64,000 nucleotides of DNA from NCBI RefSeq assembly GCF_002807015.1, contig NZ_NIPO01000001.1:821404-885403 (forward strand), read 5' to 3'. The DNA comes from Avrilella dinanensis (GTDB lineage Bacteria > Bacteroidota > Bacteroidia > Flavobacteriales > Flavobacteriaceae). The notes beneath the pieces were generated by a model, which made no database searches, was not told the origin of the DNA, and was given only the letters and a program-made list of their open reading frames with translations. The translations under genes were made by a program, and so were the position numbers. Shown here piece after piece: positions 31,988 through 41,420 of the stretch; position 1 is the stretch's first letter; every line of letters starts with the position of its first letter.

Positions 31988-33343
31988 TTATTCTGTTTCC
32001 AATCGCTCCTGCTCCAATTTTTCAGCCAAACGTTTTTCAATAATTGGAATAATCAGGGTTTTTCTTGGATTTTGTTTTACAAACGGATACAATTCCAAAT
32101 CGTGTTTCATTCGGTCTTCTTTGTTTGGATATTTGTTGGTTCCTAATAAAACTTCTTTTCCTTCATCGAATAACTGCTGTTCTTTTTCGGCACTTTCAGA
32201 AATTTTCCGTTGAATTGTTCCTTCGATTAACTGCGTAATCAAACCGCCGTTTTTTTCGATGTGTTTAAACAATTCCAATGCTTTTTCGGCTAATTGCGTG
32301 GTCAGGTTTTCGATATAATACGCACCGTCGGCAGGATTATTCACTTGGTCAAAATAACTTTCTTGCTTTAAAATTAATAATTGATTTCGGGCAATTCGGT
32401 CGCCAAATTCATTGGTTTTGTGATAAATAGCATCGTAAGCCATATTTTCCACAGCATCAGCTCCGCCAATCACAGCACTCATACATTCGGTAGTGGTTCG
32501 CAACATATTCACGTTGTAATCATACAGCGTTTTGTTTCGGCGTGTAGGTTTTGCAATAATGTGAAATGTGATATCGGACGAATATTCATCTGCCAATGCA
32601 TTTAAAAGCATTCGTAAAGCACGAAGCTTGGCAATTTCAAAGAAATAATTTCCGCCCACGGTAATTTCAACAGTAATATTTTTGTTAAAATCCTTAATAC
32701 GGTTGAGGTATTCATTGGTATGTGCCAAAGTGTAAGCCAACTGTTGAATCATATTAGCTCCTGCGTTCTGATAGGTTGTCGCATTCACTGTCAGCCAATT
32801 GATGTTATTCGCTTGTTGGTTGATTTCATTGAGGGTTTCAAAATCCGAATTTCCGTCTTTGAAAAAATTTCCGTCAAATCCCAATTGATGAACCGGGTCG
32901 ATTAAAACATAAACTTCAAACCCAAGTTTTGACGCTTCATTATCAATTTTCAACATCGTTTCCTTGTCCAAAAACAACAATTGAAAATAAACCGCTTTGG
33001 GGTTCTCTAAATTGTTTAACAATGAAACAACGTCTGTTTCTTTGGTCGGAACAATAAAACGAATGCTTTCTGCCCCGCGTTTTAATAATTCGTTGGCTTT
33101 GTCTGCTGATTTATTTAAATCGTGAACATAAATTGCCTGTAAAACAGCAAAATGAGTATTCTGCGTTGTTACATTATTGGTAACAAAATCTTCATCGTTG
33201 TGATAAAATGGCTTCACTTTGATACCTTCCAAGCTTTCCCAAACTAATGTTTCGTTATAATCCGCACCTTTCAGGTCGTACTGAATAAGGTTTTTCCATT
33301 GTTTGGAACTTATTTTTTCAAAATCCGGAAATAAATTTTTCAT
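31988..33343 (-). CDS. mutA: Methylmalonyl-CoA mutase, small subunit
   Basis: Protein of 451 residues, the non-catalytic partner of MutB. The mutase-like barrel covers most of the chain ('NLIQYDLKGADYNETLVWESLEGI', 'TVNATTYQNAGANMIQQLAYTLAHTNEYL', 'GGNYFFEIAKLRALRMLLNALADE', 'ADGAYYIENLTTQLAEKALELF'). There is no B12 domain and no DxHxxG motif, as expected for the short small subunit of flavobacteria. It starts 11 bases after the FtsB/DivIC gene. In related genomes mutA normally abuts mutB (memory); here about 1.1 kb of other sequence intervenes. Confidence 0.95.
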   Translation of the reverse strand: MKNLFPDFEKISSKQWKNLIQYDLKGADYNETLVWESLEGIKVKPFYHNDEDFVTNNVTTQNTHFAVLQAIYVHDLNKSADKANELLKRGAESIRFIVPTKETDVVSLLNNLENPKAVYFQLLFLDKETMLKIDNEASKLGFEVYVLIDPVHQLGFDGNFFKDGNSDFETLNEINQQANNINWLTVNATTYQNAGANMIQQLAYTLAHTNEYLNRIKDFNKNITVEITVGGNYFFEIAKLRALRMLLNALADEYSSDITFHIIAKPTRRNKTLYDYNVNMLRTTTECMSAVIGGADAVENMAYDAIYHKTNEFGDRIARNQLLILKQESYFDQVNNPADGAYYIENLTTQLAEKALELFKHIEKNGGLITQLIEGTIQRKISESAEKEQQLFDEGKEVLLGTNKYPNKEDRMKHDLELYPFVKQNPRKTLIIPIIEKRLAEKLEQERLETE

Positions 33344-33354
33344 AGAAATATATA

Positions 33355-33684
33355 TTATTTAGTTTTTGCCGAGTCTATTTCAATGATAAAAACATCTTCG
33401 TTTTCACGTTTCATATAATATTGTTCTCTGGCAAATTTTTCTAATTCTTCTTTTTGATTCAATTTGGTAATTGATTTTTTATCTTTCTCAATTTCAGACT
33501 GATAAAACTCTTTGTTTTTTTCTAACTTATTGATTTCCTGATTAATTTCTCTATGGTCAAAAAAAGAATAAGTATCAAAAAATATCAGCCAAACCGCAAA
33601 AAATATGGTAACCAGAACAAACCGATTAGTAAACCATTTAACAAAAGGATATTTCTGAATTAATCGGGCAAATTTTTCTTTCAT
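33355..33684 (-). CDS. FtsB/DivIC-type septum formation initiator
   Basis: Small bitopic division protein of 109 residues. A basic cytoplasmic N-terminus leads to a transmembrane helix (about 22-40, 'RFVLVTIFFAVWLIFFDTYSFF'), then a periplasmic coiled coil (about 47-85, rich in Glu and Lys with heptads) and the family's tail motif 'LEKFAREQYYMKRENEDVFII'. FtsB/DivIC forms a complex with FtsL and FtsQ and activates septal wall synthesis. It lies 5 bases after udk and 11 bases before mutA, an operon mixing division, nucleotide salvage and acyl-CoA metabolism. Confidence 0.88.
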   Translation of the reverse strand: MKEKFARLIQKYPFVKWFTNRFVLVTIFFAVWLIFFDTYSFFDHREINQEINKLEKNKEFYQSEIEKDKKSITKLNQKEELEKFAREQYYMKRENEDVFIIEIDSAKTK

Positions 33685-33689
33685 CTCTC

Positions 33690-34298
33690 TTATTTTATAG
33701 TTTGTTTAATCACGGTTCGTACAATATCCGTTGCCACCGTATTGTACCGGTCGTTTGGAATAATGATATCTGCAAATGATTTTGTCGGCTCAATAAATTG
33801 CTCGTGCATCGGTTTTAATGTGTTTTGATATCTTGCCAAAACTTCTTCCATATCACGCCCTCGTTCGGCAATATCTCTACGCAGCCGGCGGATAAGTCGT
33901 TCGTCAACATCGGCATGGACAAATATTTTAATGTCAAACATTTCCCGAAGTTCAGGATTAGTAAAAATCAATATACCTTCCACAATCATTACTTTTCGCG
34001 GTTTCGTCAGAATAAAATCGCCCGTTCGGTTGTGATGTACAAACGAATACACTGGCTGATTAATGCTTTTCCCTGCTTTGAGGTCTTTCAAATGTTGGGT
34101 TAACAATTCAAAATCAATCGAACGCGGGTGGTCGAAATTAATCAATTCCCGCTCTTCAAAACTCAAATGGTCATTGGCTTTATAATATGAATCCTGTGAA
34201 ATAATACCAATTTCATCTTCAGGCAACTCTTTGATAATCTGATTGACAACCGTTGTTTTGCCACAACCTGTACCACCTGCAATTCCTAATATTAGCAT
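33690..34298 (-). CDS. udk: Uridine/cytidine kinase
   Basis: Salvage enzyme of 202 residues that phosphorylates uridine and cytidine. The P-loop GGTGCGKTT is at residues 8-16. 'SQDSYYK' follows near 35-41, then 'NFDHPRSIDFELL' near 54, 'VYSFVHHNRTGD' with the nucleoside-binding residues, 'VEGILIF', and the lid region 'RLIRRLRRDIAERGRD'. It heads the operon with FtsB/DivIC, mutA and probably the downstream genes. Confidence 0.94.
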   Translation of the reverse strand: MLILGIAGGTGCGKTTVVNQIIKELPEDEIGIISQDSYYKANDHLSFEERELINFDHPRSIDFELLTQHLKDLKAGKSINQPVYSFVHHNRTGDFILTKPRKVMIVEGILIFTNPELREMFDIKIFVHADVDERLIRRLRRDIAERGRDMEEVLARYQNTLKPMHEQFIEPTKSFADIIIPNDRYNTVATDIVRTVIKQTIK

Positions 34299-34313
34299 AA
34301 TAGCGATTTTCTA

Positions 34314-34321
34314 CAAAAATA
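34314..34321 (-). promoter_or_regulatory. -7 element of the udk operon
   Basis: TATTTTTG on the minus strand matches TAnnTTTG and lies 15 bases before the udk ATG. No TTG is found at -33. Confidence 0.5.
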
Positions 34322-34380
34322 AGAAATAAAAAAGTTTTCAGGCTAATTTTTGCCCTATTTACCTCATTTATAAATATAAT

Positions 34381-34409
34381 TTGTTTCTCTTTATTTTTCA
34401 TTAACTTTG
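34381..34409 (+). promoter_or_regulatory. Promoter of the DUF6787 gene
   Basis: TTG (34381-34383), an 18-base spacer and TAACTTTG (34402-34409) fit the flavobacterial consensus exactly. The start codon at 34436 lies 26 bases further on. Confidence 0.75.
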
Positions 34410-34435
34410 GCACTTATAATCAAACGGTGTATAAA

Positions 34436-34762
34436 ATGGCAGGTTTAAAACAGAGATGGGGCGTTCAGTCTAATTTTCAATTAGTTATCATATTTATTGT
34501 TTTCGCTATCACAGGAAGTACATCGGCATGGATTACACGACCGATTCTGGCTTATATCGGTATTGAAAAAGCTACAATGAATCCGTTTATCTACTGGCCT
34601 TTGTCGATATTATTGATTTTACCGGTTTATAAAATTCTTTTGATTATTATCGGAACTGTTTTCGGTCAGTACAAGTTTTTTTCTCAATTTGTAAAAAAGA
34701 TGCTTATCAGAATGCGACTCGGATTTTTATTTGGCTGGCAGATGGAAGATTTATCAAAATAA
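34436..34762 (+). CDS. DUF6787-type prenyltransferase-like small membrane protein
   Basis: Protein of 108 residues starting 'MAGLKQRWGVQSNFQLVIIF', with two strongly hydrophobic helices (about 15-33 and 53-75) and the ending 'FGQYKFFSQFVKKMLIRMRLGF'. This pattern, Lys-x-x-Trp-Gly at the start and FGQ(Y/F) after the second helix, is the flavobacterial family now called DUF6787. The function is unknown. ATG 34436 is preferred over 34427 because family members begin close to the KxRWG motif. A clear promoter lies upstream. Confidence 0.78.
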   Translation: MAGLKQRWGVQSNFQLVIIFIVFAITGSTSAWITRPILAYIGIEKATMNPFIYWPLSILLILPVYKILLIIIGTVFGQYKFFSQFVKKMLIRMRLGFLFGWQMEDLSK

Positions 34763-34772
34763 CTTTTAAATA

Positions 34773-34803
34773 CAAAAAAGCTGCCCGAATGGACAGCTTT
34801 TAT
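34773..34803. terminator. Bidirectional terminator between the DUF6787 gene and purA
   Basis: AAAAAGCTGCCC and GGACAGCTTTTA pair with one mismatch around a 4-base loop, with A and T tracts on either side. It sits between two convergent genes. Confidence 0.8.
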
Positions 34804-36078
34804 TTATTGAATTGTTATGGTCTGTTTCCTGTCAGGACCGACTGAAACAATTTTAATCGGCACACCAACTTCTTTTTCAATGAAACTGATATACGCTTTC
34901 AGTTCTTCCGGAAATTGCTCATACGATTGCATACCGGTTAAATCAGCATTCCAGCCTTTGAGTTCTTCATAAATTGGTATAACATTTTCTTCCTCAATAT
35001 TAAAAGGCAAATGGTCGATTTTTTCGCCTTTGTAATTGTATGCGGTACACACTTTCAGGTTTTCAAATCCAGAAAGCACATCGCCTTTCATCATATATAA
35101 TTCGGTAACTCCGTTTATTTGAACGGCATATTTCAATGCAACCAAATCCAGCCAGCCGCATCTTCTGGCACGACCGGTTACTGAACCGAATTCGTTACCT
35201 AATTTAGCCATTCTCGTTCCGATTTCATCATTGAGTTCGGTCGGGAAAGGTCCTGAACCCACACGAGTAGTGTAGGCTTTGAAAATCCCGAATACTTCTT
35301 TGACCTTGTTCGGTGCAATGCCCAATCCCGTGCAGGCTCCCGCCGCAGTGGTTGTCGATGAAGTTACAAACGGATAAGTTCCGAAATCGATATCCAACAA
35401 AGAACCTTGAGCTCCTTCTGCCAGAATACTTTTTCCGTCTTTCAGTGCTTGGTTCAAATAATCTTCTGAATCAATAAATGTTAGTTGTTTTAATTCTTCG
35501 ATTGCTGCGAAAAATTCGGTTTCCAACTCTGCTAAATCATATTGAATATCCACTTTGTAGAAGTCAATCATTTCGATATGCTTATCTGCCAAAGCTCTGT
35601 ATTTTTCTCTGAAATCGCTCAGTTCGATATCTCCCACTCTCAATCCGTTTCTACCGGTTTTATCCATATAAGTCGGCCCGATTCCTTTGAGTGTAGAACC
35701 GATTTTGGCTTTACCTTTCGCTGCCTCCGAAGCTGCGTCCAGCAAACGGTGTGTTGGCAATATCAAATGGGCTTTTCGGGAAATGAGTAATTTATCTTTA
35801 ATATTTATTGAAAACTTTTCAAGACCTTGTATTTCACTTTGAAAAACCACCGGATCCATCACAACGCCGTTACCGATGATGTTGATAGCATTCTTGTGAA
35901 ATATACCGGACGGAATGGTTCTCAATACATGCTTAATACCATCAAATTCAAGTGTGTGACCTGCATTTGGTCCACCCTGGAATCGTGCGATAATATCATA
36001 TTTGGAAGTAAGTACATCAACAATTTTTCCTTTGCCTTCGTCTCCCCATTGAAGACCGAGCAGTAAATCTACTGTCAT
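34804..36078 (-). CDS. purA: Adenylosuccinate synthetase
   Basis: Enzyme of 424 residues that joins IMP and aspartate with GTP in AMP synthesis. Landmarks are 'GLQWGDEGKGKIVDVL' at 8-23 (P-loop-like motif and catalytic Asp), 'FQGGPNAGHT' near 35, 'KGIGPTYMDKTGRNGLRVGD' near 128, 'GAQGSLLDIDFGTYPFVTSS' near 222, 'TRVGSGPFPTEL' near 270 and 'GRARRCGWLDLVAL' near 305. It starts 21 bases after the Fur-family gene and is probably co-transcribed with it. Confidence 0.97.
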   Translation of the reverse strand: MTVDLLLGLQWGDEGKGKIVDVLTSKYDIIARFQGGPNAGHTLEFDGIKHVLRTIPSGIFHKNAINIIGNGVVMDPVVFQSEIQGLEKFSINIKDKLLISRKAHLILPTHRLLDAASEAAKGKAKIGSTLKGIGPTYMDKTGRNGLRVGDIELSDFREKYRALADKHIEMIDFYKVDIQYDLAELETEFFAAIEELKQLTFIDSEDYLNQALKDGKSILAEGAQGSLLDIDFGTYPFVTSSTTTAAGACTGLGIAPNKVKEVFGIFKAYTTRVGSGPFPTELNDEIGTRMAKLGNEFGSVTGRARRCGWLDLVALKYAVQINGVTELYMMKGDVLSGFENLKVCTAYNYKGEKIDHLPFNIEEENVIPIYEELKGWNADLTGMQSYEQFPEELKAYISFIEKEVGVPIKIVSVGPDRKQTITIQ

Positions 36079-36099
36079 AATTAAATTATTAGTCGTTTT

Positions 36100-36558
36100 T
36101 TAGTTTGCTTCTGTATTATTGTCTGTTGTTTTTGAACCATAAAAGTACAGCGAATGATTGTGAATACTCACCCCGAATATTTCTTCAATCGTTTTTTTAA
36201 TGGTTTGTATCCGCGGGTCGCAAAACTCAATTACCTCGCCAGTATCAGTAAGAATAAGGTGGTCGTGCTGTTTGTCAAAATATGATTTTTCATAGTGAGC
36301 CTGATTTTGCCCGAACTGATGACGCCGCACCAAACCACATTCGAGCAAAAGCTCAATCGTGTTGTACAACGTAGCCCTGCTCACACGATAGTTCTTATTC
36401 TTCATTTTGATATACAAAGATTCGATATCAAAATGCTCGTTGTTTTCATAAATTTCCTGCAGAATGGCGTATCGCTCGGGTGTTTTTCGATGCCCTTTTT
36501 CTTCCAGATATTTGGTAAAAACATTTTTTACAATTTCCTGATTTTTATTTACTTCCAT
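36100..36558 (-). CDS. Fur-family transcriptional regulator
   Basis: Winged-helix metalloregulator of 152 residues. The DNA-binding domain (about 15-95) has '[28 protein letters not shown]' and '[20 protein letters not shown]'. The metal region is '[16 protein letters not shown]', 'EFCDPRI' and '[11 protein letters not shown]'. Only two cysteines are present, so neither CxxC of the structural zinc site of classical Fur or PerR exists. A Zur, Fur or PerR role cannot be chosen from the sequence. It is transcribed with purA from a -7 element at 36580-36587. Confidence 0.9.
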   Translation of the reverse strand: MEVNKNQEIVKNVFTKYLEEKGHRKTPERYAILQEIYENNEHFDIESLYIKMKNKNYRVSRATLYNTIELLLECGLVRRHQFGQNQAHYEKSYFDKQHDHLILTDTGEVIEFCDPRIQTIKKTIEEIFGVSIHNHSLYFYGSKTTDNNTEAN

Positions 36559-36579
36559 AATAATGAGCTATGAGCGTTG

Positions 36580-36587
36580 CAAATATA
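36580..36587 (-). promoter_or_regulatory. -7 element of the fur-purA operon
   Basis: TATATTTG followed by C on the minus strand, a perfect TAnnTTTG element, 21 bases before the Fur-family ATG. Confidence 0.6.
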
Positions 36588-36622
36588 ACGCAAAATATTG
36601 TTTTATCAGACAGTTTATTAAA

Positions 36623-38830
36623 TTAAGATGTCTGCATTCTGGTTACTTTTTCTACTCCGTTTACTGATTTAATATTGTTAATCAGCTTTTGCAGAACATG
36701 ATTATTAGGTACACTCACTTTTATTTCTCCTGTGAAAATTCCGGCATCGCTACTTAAAGAAATACTTCTTATATTAATAGCCATATTATTAGAAATCACT
36801 TTAGTAAGTTCATTTGTTAACCCTAATTCATCAATGCCGAATATTTTTAATGTAACATCAAATTCCTGATTAGTTGAATCTATCCATTTTGCTGACATAA
36901 TTCTGTAAGCATAATTGGAACGCAGACTGATAGCATTCGGACAGTTCTTCTTATGCACCTTTATCCCTTCGTTAATCGTCACAAAACCAAATACATCATC
37001 TCCCGGAATTGGGTTACAGCAATTCGCCAGTTTATAATCCAGTTTTTCTTCTCCATCGCCAAACACAATCAAATCCAGATTGCTGTCGGTCTTAACAGGC
37101 GGTTCGGTTTTCCGAATAGATTTTCGGAATAAATTGAAGAACGTATTGCTGTTCTTATGATTAGCAAATTCTTTAAGTTGTTGGTTATCAATAGCTCCTG
37201 TTCCTGCTTTGTAAAAAACGTCCTGACTTGTTTTTTCTTTGAAATAATTGACCAAATCATTCACAGTTTTCTCAGACCAGTCAATTTTCAGGTGTTTCAG
37301 TTTACGTTGTAAAATCTCTTTACCTTCTTCAGCCCGAGATTTGATATCTTCATTGAGAACATTTTTAATCTTGTTTCTGGCTCTGGCTGTTGAAACAAAT
37401 TCTAACCAATGCACGCTTGGTTTTTGATTAGATGATGTAATAATTTCTACCTGGTCGCCGCTGTTCAGCACATAATTTAACGGAACCAGTTTCCCATTCA
37501 CTTTCGCTCCTCTGGTTTTAATGCCGACTTCGGAATGTACACTAAATGCGAAATCTAATGCTGTTGCACCTTTCGGTAGCGATTTGATTTCGCCCTTGGG
37601 TGTAAAAACATAGATCTCTTTGGCATAGAAATTCAGTTTAAAATCTTCAACAAAATCTACTGCATTTTCCGAAGAATTTTCCAAAGCCTCCCGCAAGTGA
37701 TTCAACCAGATATCCAAACTGTTTTCTTCACTGACACCTTGCTTATATTTATAATGAGCCGCGTAACCTTTTTCGGCAATTTCGTCCATTCGTTCACTAC
37801 GCACCTGTACCTCCACCCAACGACCTTTTGGTCCCATAACGGTAATATGCAACGCTTCATAACCTGTTGATTTTGGAGAAGATATCCAATCTCTCAATCG
37901 GTTTGGCGATGGACGGTAATGGTCTGTGACAACCGAATAAATTTTCCATGCCAGAAACTTTTCATTCTGCTGTTCAGATTCGTAAACAATCCGCAAAGCA
38001 AATTTATCGTAAACTTCATCGAAAGTAACGCCCTGCATTTTCATTTTACGATAAATGGAATAAATCGATTTCGACCTTCCTTTAATACTATATTTGATAT
38101 TTTCTTTATCCAACGACTCGCTCAAAACATCTGAAATCAGCTTAATATAAGCATCTTGTTCTTCTTTGGATTCTTTAATTTTGCTCAAAATATCCTGATA
38201 CACTTCCGGCTCGGTATATTTAAGCCCTAAATCTTCCAACTTAATTTTTATGTTGAATAAACCCAATCTGTGAGCCAGCGGTGCATAGATGTACAAGGTT
38301 TCTGAAGCTATTTTCGCCTGTTTGTAAGGAACCATGCCTTCCATTGTCTGCATATTATGCAAGCGATCAGCAATTTTAATCAGGATTACACGAACATCAT
38401 CATGCAATGTCAGTAGCATTTTCCGGTAATTCTCAGCCTGAAGTGAAATATCCGGGTCGGGCTCCATTCTGGATATTTTGGTTAATCCGGCTACAATCTG
38501 AGCAATTTTCGGGTTGAACATTTCTTCTATTTGTTCAACGGTAATATCAGTGTCTTCCACCACGTCGTGCAAAAGTGCAGAAGCGATAGACGTTGCCCCC
38601 AATCCAATTTCTGACGCCACGATTTTTGCCACCGCTATCGGGTGGAAAATATAGGCTTCTCCTGATTTTCTTCGTTGGTCTTTATGGGCTTCGACAGCTA
38701 CATCAAAAGCCTTTCGAATCAGTTTTTTTTCGTCATCATTCAATGTTTGATAACTGATTCTCAGTAATTCTTTATACTCTTGAGCAATGGCTTTGTTTTC
38801 TTTTTCTATGTCTTCAGTAGTCATATTCAT
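36623..38830 (-). CDS. Bifunctional (p)ppGpp synthetase/hydrolase (RelA/SpoT family)
   Basis: Stringent-response enzyme of 735 residues. The hydrolase HD domain is intact (HPIAVAKIVASEIGL, LLHDVVEDT, 'IKIADRLHNMQTM'). The synthetase domain has 'GRSKSIYSIYRKM', 'WKIYSVVTDHYRPSPNRLRDWIS', 'STGYEALHITV' and 'VEVQVRSERMDEIAEKGYAAHYKYK'. TGS ('VFTPKGEIKSLPKGATALDFAF'), a helical region and a C-terminal ACT domain follow. Both active sites look functional, so it is the Rel/SpoT type rather than monofunctional RelA. The frame begins at a TTG (38836); ATG 38830 or 38824 is the likely start. Confidence 0.95.
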   Translation of the reverse strand: MNMTTEDIEKENKAIAQEYKELLRISYQTLNDDEKKLIRKAFDVAVEAHKDQRRKSGEAYIFHPIAVAKIVASEIGLGATSIASALLHDVVEDTDITVEQIEEMFNPKIAQIVAGLTKISRMEPDPDISLQAENYRKMLLTLHDDVRVILIKIADRLHNMQTMEGMVPYKQAKIASETLYIYAPLAHRLGLFNIKIKLEDLGLKYTEPEVYQDILSKIKESKEEQDAYIKLISDVLSESLDKENIKYSIKGRSKSIYSIYRKMKMQGVTFDEVYDKFALRIVYESEQQNEKFLAWKIYSVVTDHYRPSPNRLRDWISSPKSTGYEALHITVMGPKGRWVEVQVRSERMDEIAEKGYAAHYKYKQGVSEENSLDIWLNHLREALENSSENAVDFVEDFKLNFYAKEIYVFTPKGEIKSLPKGATALDFAFSVHSEVGIKTRGAKVNGKLVPLNYVLNSGDQVEIITSSNQKPSVHWLEFVSTARARNKIKNVLNEDIKSRAEEGKEILQRKLKHLKIDWSEKTVNDLVNYFKEKTSQDVFYKAGTGAIDNQQLKEFANHKNSNTFFNLFRKSIRKTEPPVKTDSNLDLIVFGDGEEKLDYKLANCCNPIPGDDVFGFVTINEGIKVHKKNCPNAISLRSNYAYRIMSAKWIDSTNQEFDVTLKIFGIDELGLTNELTKVISNNMAINIRSISLSSDAGIFTGEIKVSVPNNHVLQKLINNIKSVNGVEKVTRMQTS

Positions 38831-38956
38831 AAGCAAGTATTTTTATAACCATTAAAGTTAATTCTTTTCCCGGAAATAACAATAATTTGGATTGAAAAAT
38901 ATTGCTGGTAGAAACTGATTGTTTTATTTATTGTAAGGATATTCCCTTTCAATACA

Positions 38957-39613
38957 TTAAATCCTTTCCCCGTTTAAATTCGTCAACAAAACATCGGTCA
39001 TATAATCAACAAAAGGTCGTGATTTTTTGAAAACCGCAACTGCTTTCTTTGAAAAATCCTGACTTAAAACTTCTTCGTCTTTTAATTTATGGATTAACAG
39101 AAACTGCTTTTTTTTAATCAAATGGATACGTTCATGATTTTTATCAAAACCTTTGGGTGCAGTTTTTACTTCGTCGCCTGTTAAACTGCCGAATGTTGTT
39201 TTAATATCTTTTGTGTTCAGAATCCCCTCCAACTCATTATCCAGTTCAATTTCTTTTCTGATACGCAGTAAATCTTCTTTTTCCGGATTGAAAAAACCGA
39301 TTCCGATAAATGAATTTCCAGGTTCGATATGAAGATAATAACCTCCTCGGTAATCTGGTTTTTGTCTTCCTATGTACATCGAAAAATGTGTTTTGTAAGG
39401 CGTTTTATCTCCAGAAAACCGAATGTCACGATAAATCCGGTACATTTTCATCGGTTCTAAAAAATCTGTTTGCCGCAATTCTTCATGAATAAGATTAAAA
39501 TCAAACAAGGCATCATTTTTGGCTTTTTCAAACGTTGCTTTATTTTCTCCAAACCATTCACGGTTATTGTTTTTTGCCAGATTCTTTAAGAAATCTAAAA
39601 CCTGCTTTTCCAT
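38957..39613 (-). CDS. DUF2461 domain protein
   Basis: Protein of 218 residues matching DUF2461 across its length: 'FLKNLAKNNNREWFGENKATFEKAK' at the start, 'MYRIYRDIRFSGDKTPYKTHFSMYIG' near 58-83, 'GGYYLHIEPGNSFIGIGFF' near 90-108 and 'TAPKGFDKNHERIHLIKKKQF' near 152. It is cytosolic with no known function. It lies upstream of the RelA/SpoT gene on the same strand, separated from it by about 125 bases. Confidence 0.88.
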   Translation of the reverse strand: MEKQVLDFLKNLAKNNNREWFGENKATFEKAKNDALFDFNLIHEELRQTDFLEPMKMYRIYRDIRFSGDKTPYKTHFSMYIGRQKPDYRGGYYLHIEPGNSFIGIGFFNPEKEDLLRIRKEIELDNELEGILNTKDIKTTFGSLTGDEVKTAPKGFDKNHERIHLIKKKQFLLIHKLKDEEVLSQDFSKKAVAVFKKSRPFVDYMTDVLLTNLNGERI

Positions 39614-39633
39614 TTTTATCTGATTTTAAAATG

Positions 39634-39671
39634 AAAAGCCACACAAAAGTTGTTGATTTGCATGGCTTTTT
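39634..39671 (-). terminator. Terminator of the barrel protein gene
   Basis: AAAAGCCA (39634-39641) pairs with TGGCTTTT (39663-39670), and a further four pairs (CAAA with TTTG) form inside. A T-rich tract follows on the minus strand. Confidence 0.7.
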
Positions 39672-39685
39672 ATCATTATATAATA

Positions 39686-41413
39686 TTAAAAATTGAATTT
39701 ATACATGGCTCCTGCCGATACCTGAAAACCTTGCACGGGATAATTTTGCCAATAGTTATAATCGTTATTAAAAATGTTATTGGCTCTGGCAAAAACCGTC
39801 CATTTCTCTGTTGGGCGATAGCCCAGATAAGCATTTAAATCTACGAAAGAATCCAATTCAACGTCGGTTTCTTCTACAGGAAAAGTGAAACTGTTCACGA
39901 ATCTGTCATAGCGTTTCCCTATCCAATATCCCTGAATACCGGCAAACCATTTCGGGGTAAAATCCATACGAACATCTGCCCCCAATTTGGTTTCGGGCAT
40001 GTTATAAGCATATCTCAGATTTTTAGTTTGATAGCTGTTGTATTCCCCGGATAGATTAATGCTTACATTGTCAGAAAACTCCAGATTCAACTCGCCATAA
40101 GCCGTGAAAGTAGAAACAATATCGTAAGCCATTCCGAATGAATTACCATATTCATAAGAAAGATTGTTAGTTACTGAGGAAGCTAATGGATTATTGACAA
40201 ACAGCTGTTTGTCATCTTCGGTTTTATACGACGCTCTGATGTTGTAAGCCACATTGTGATAGAGTTTACCTTTCATTCCGGCATAGGCGTTGTATTGCGT
40301 AAACGTAGGTTTGATGTCGAGTACCGGCGCCACAAAAGGATTTTCCTTTGCCAGATTAGCATAAGTATTTTGATGGATTCCGCCATCAACTCCTCCGTAA
40401 AACATGACAATATCTTTAACAACATCTACATGTAAAGCTACATTGGGGTAAATCACAAAACGACTATCCGATTCGTCATTTACCGTACTGTTAATTGAAC
40501 CAAATCCCAAACCTAATTCGAGGGAATAAGTATCGTCATGTAGCCTGATGCCTGGTTCGGCACCCAATACGGTATATTGATAATCGGTTTTTGCATCGAA
40601 ATCATTAAATTCTGTACTTAAATAATCTGCAAAAAGTCCGAGTTTTGCATTAACATCAATAACATTAAAACGCAAATCAGGGCGAAATTTTAAATGGTGT
40701 TCTTTACTATCAAAATCATCTGTAAAATACTGATATTTGACCTGTGCAGATTCTAAAATTCCGTGATAACTTTCAAATTTCCCATCGGCATAAACGCCGG
40801 TATGAATTTGCTTTAAATCAAGAGATTGTGCTTGGTCATGTGGATAAAAACCATTTACTTCCTCCGGAATTCCATACCAGTTTTGCATATTTCTGTATGT
40901 TCCGAAACCAAGTTTCCACGCATTTTTTGCTCCTTGATTTCCGAGATAGAAATTAAGATTAGAACGACTCATTTCGTTGTCATACGCTACACCGTCAATA
41001 TCTCCGTAAGAAGACAAATGCGAGATGTTTCCTCCCAAATACAGATTCGGACTCACTTGTTCTGTTATAGACAACTCTCCTTCAAAAGTGGAATAATTTC
41101 CTGCTCTGAACCATACATGATTGCTGTAAATGGTTTTCAAACTGTCTTCGTCCACCTTGGCTGCCTGTCCTTTTTCGGGCAGGAAAGTTGAAGCCACCGG
41201 CACGGAATTAATCTGATAATCAATATCGATTTTCTGTTGGTTATCTTCATCGTTCAATTCGGGGCGTTCCTGAATTTTAAACGCGTCATTGACCTGTGCC
41301 CGATATGCCGAAGTGACGGTTACCGTTTCGGTTCCGATATTATCTTTTTCCTGAGCAGATAGCGTAAAACCTGCCAATAACAAAAAATAGGATATATATG
41401 TTCGTTTGTTCAT
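39686..41413 (-). CDS. Outer-membrane beta-barrel protein, TonB-dependent-receptor-like without plug
   Basis: Protein of 575 residues with a signal peptide (cleavage near LSAQEK). A short N-terminal region ('GTETVTVTSAYRAQVNDAFKI') resembles the linker before a receptor plug, but the plug itself is missing and the rest is a run of amphipathic strands ending 'VFARANNIFNNDYNYWQNYPVQG' and a terminal aromatic (FNF), as in TonB-dependent receptors. It lies 7 bases after the large TPR gene, and I recall this two-gene pairing in other Bacteroidota. It is probably an outer-membrane complex; the cargo is unknown. Confidence 0.82.
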   Translation of the reverse strand: MNKRTYISYFLLLAGFTLSAQEKDNIGTETVTVTSAYRAQVNDAFKIQERPELNDEDNQQKIDIDYQINSVPVASTFLPEKGQAAKVDEDSLKTIYSNHVWFRAGNYSTFEGELSITEQVSPNLYLGGNISHLSSYGDIDGVAYDNEMSRSNLNFYLGNQGAKNAWKLGFGTYRNMQNWYGIPEEVNGFYPHDQAQSLDLKQIHTGVYADGKFESYHGILESAQVKYQYFTDDFDSKEHHLKFRPDLRFNVIDVNAKLGLFADYLSTEFNDFDAKTDYQYTVLGAEPGIRLHDDTYSLELGLGFGSINSTVNDESDSRFVIYPNVALHVDVVKDIVMFYGGVDGGIHQNTYANLAKENPFVAPVLDIKPTFTQYNAYAGMKGKLYHNVAYNIRASYKTEDDKQLFVNNPLASSVTNNLSYEYGNSFGMAYDIVSTFTAYGELNLEFSDNVSINLSGEYNSYQTKNLRYAYNMPETKLGADVRMDFTPKWFAGIQGYWIGKRYDRFVNSFTFPVEETDVELDSFVDLNAYLGYRPTEKWTVFARANNIFNNDYNYWQNYPVQGFQVSAGAMYKFNF

Positions 41414-41420
41414 TACAATC

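Noticed and set aside
39222..39236. CCCCTCC sequence resembling the mutB palindrome
   Set aside because: It has no complementary arm and encodes conserved residues of the DUF2461 protein.
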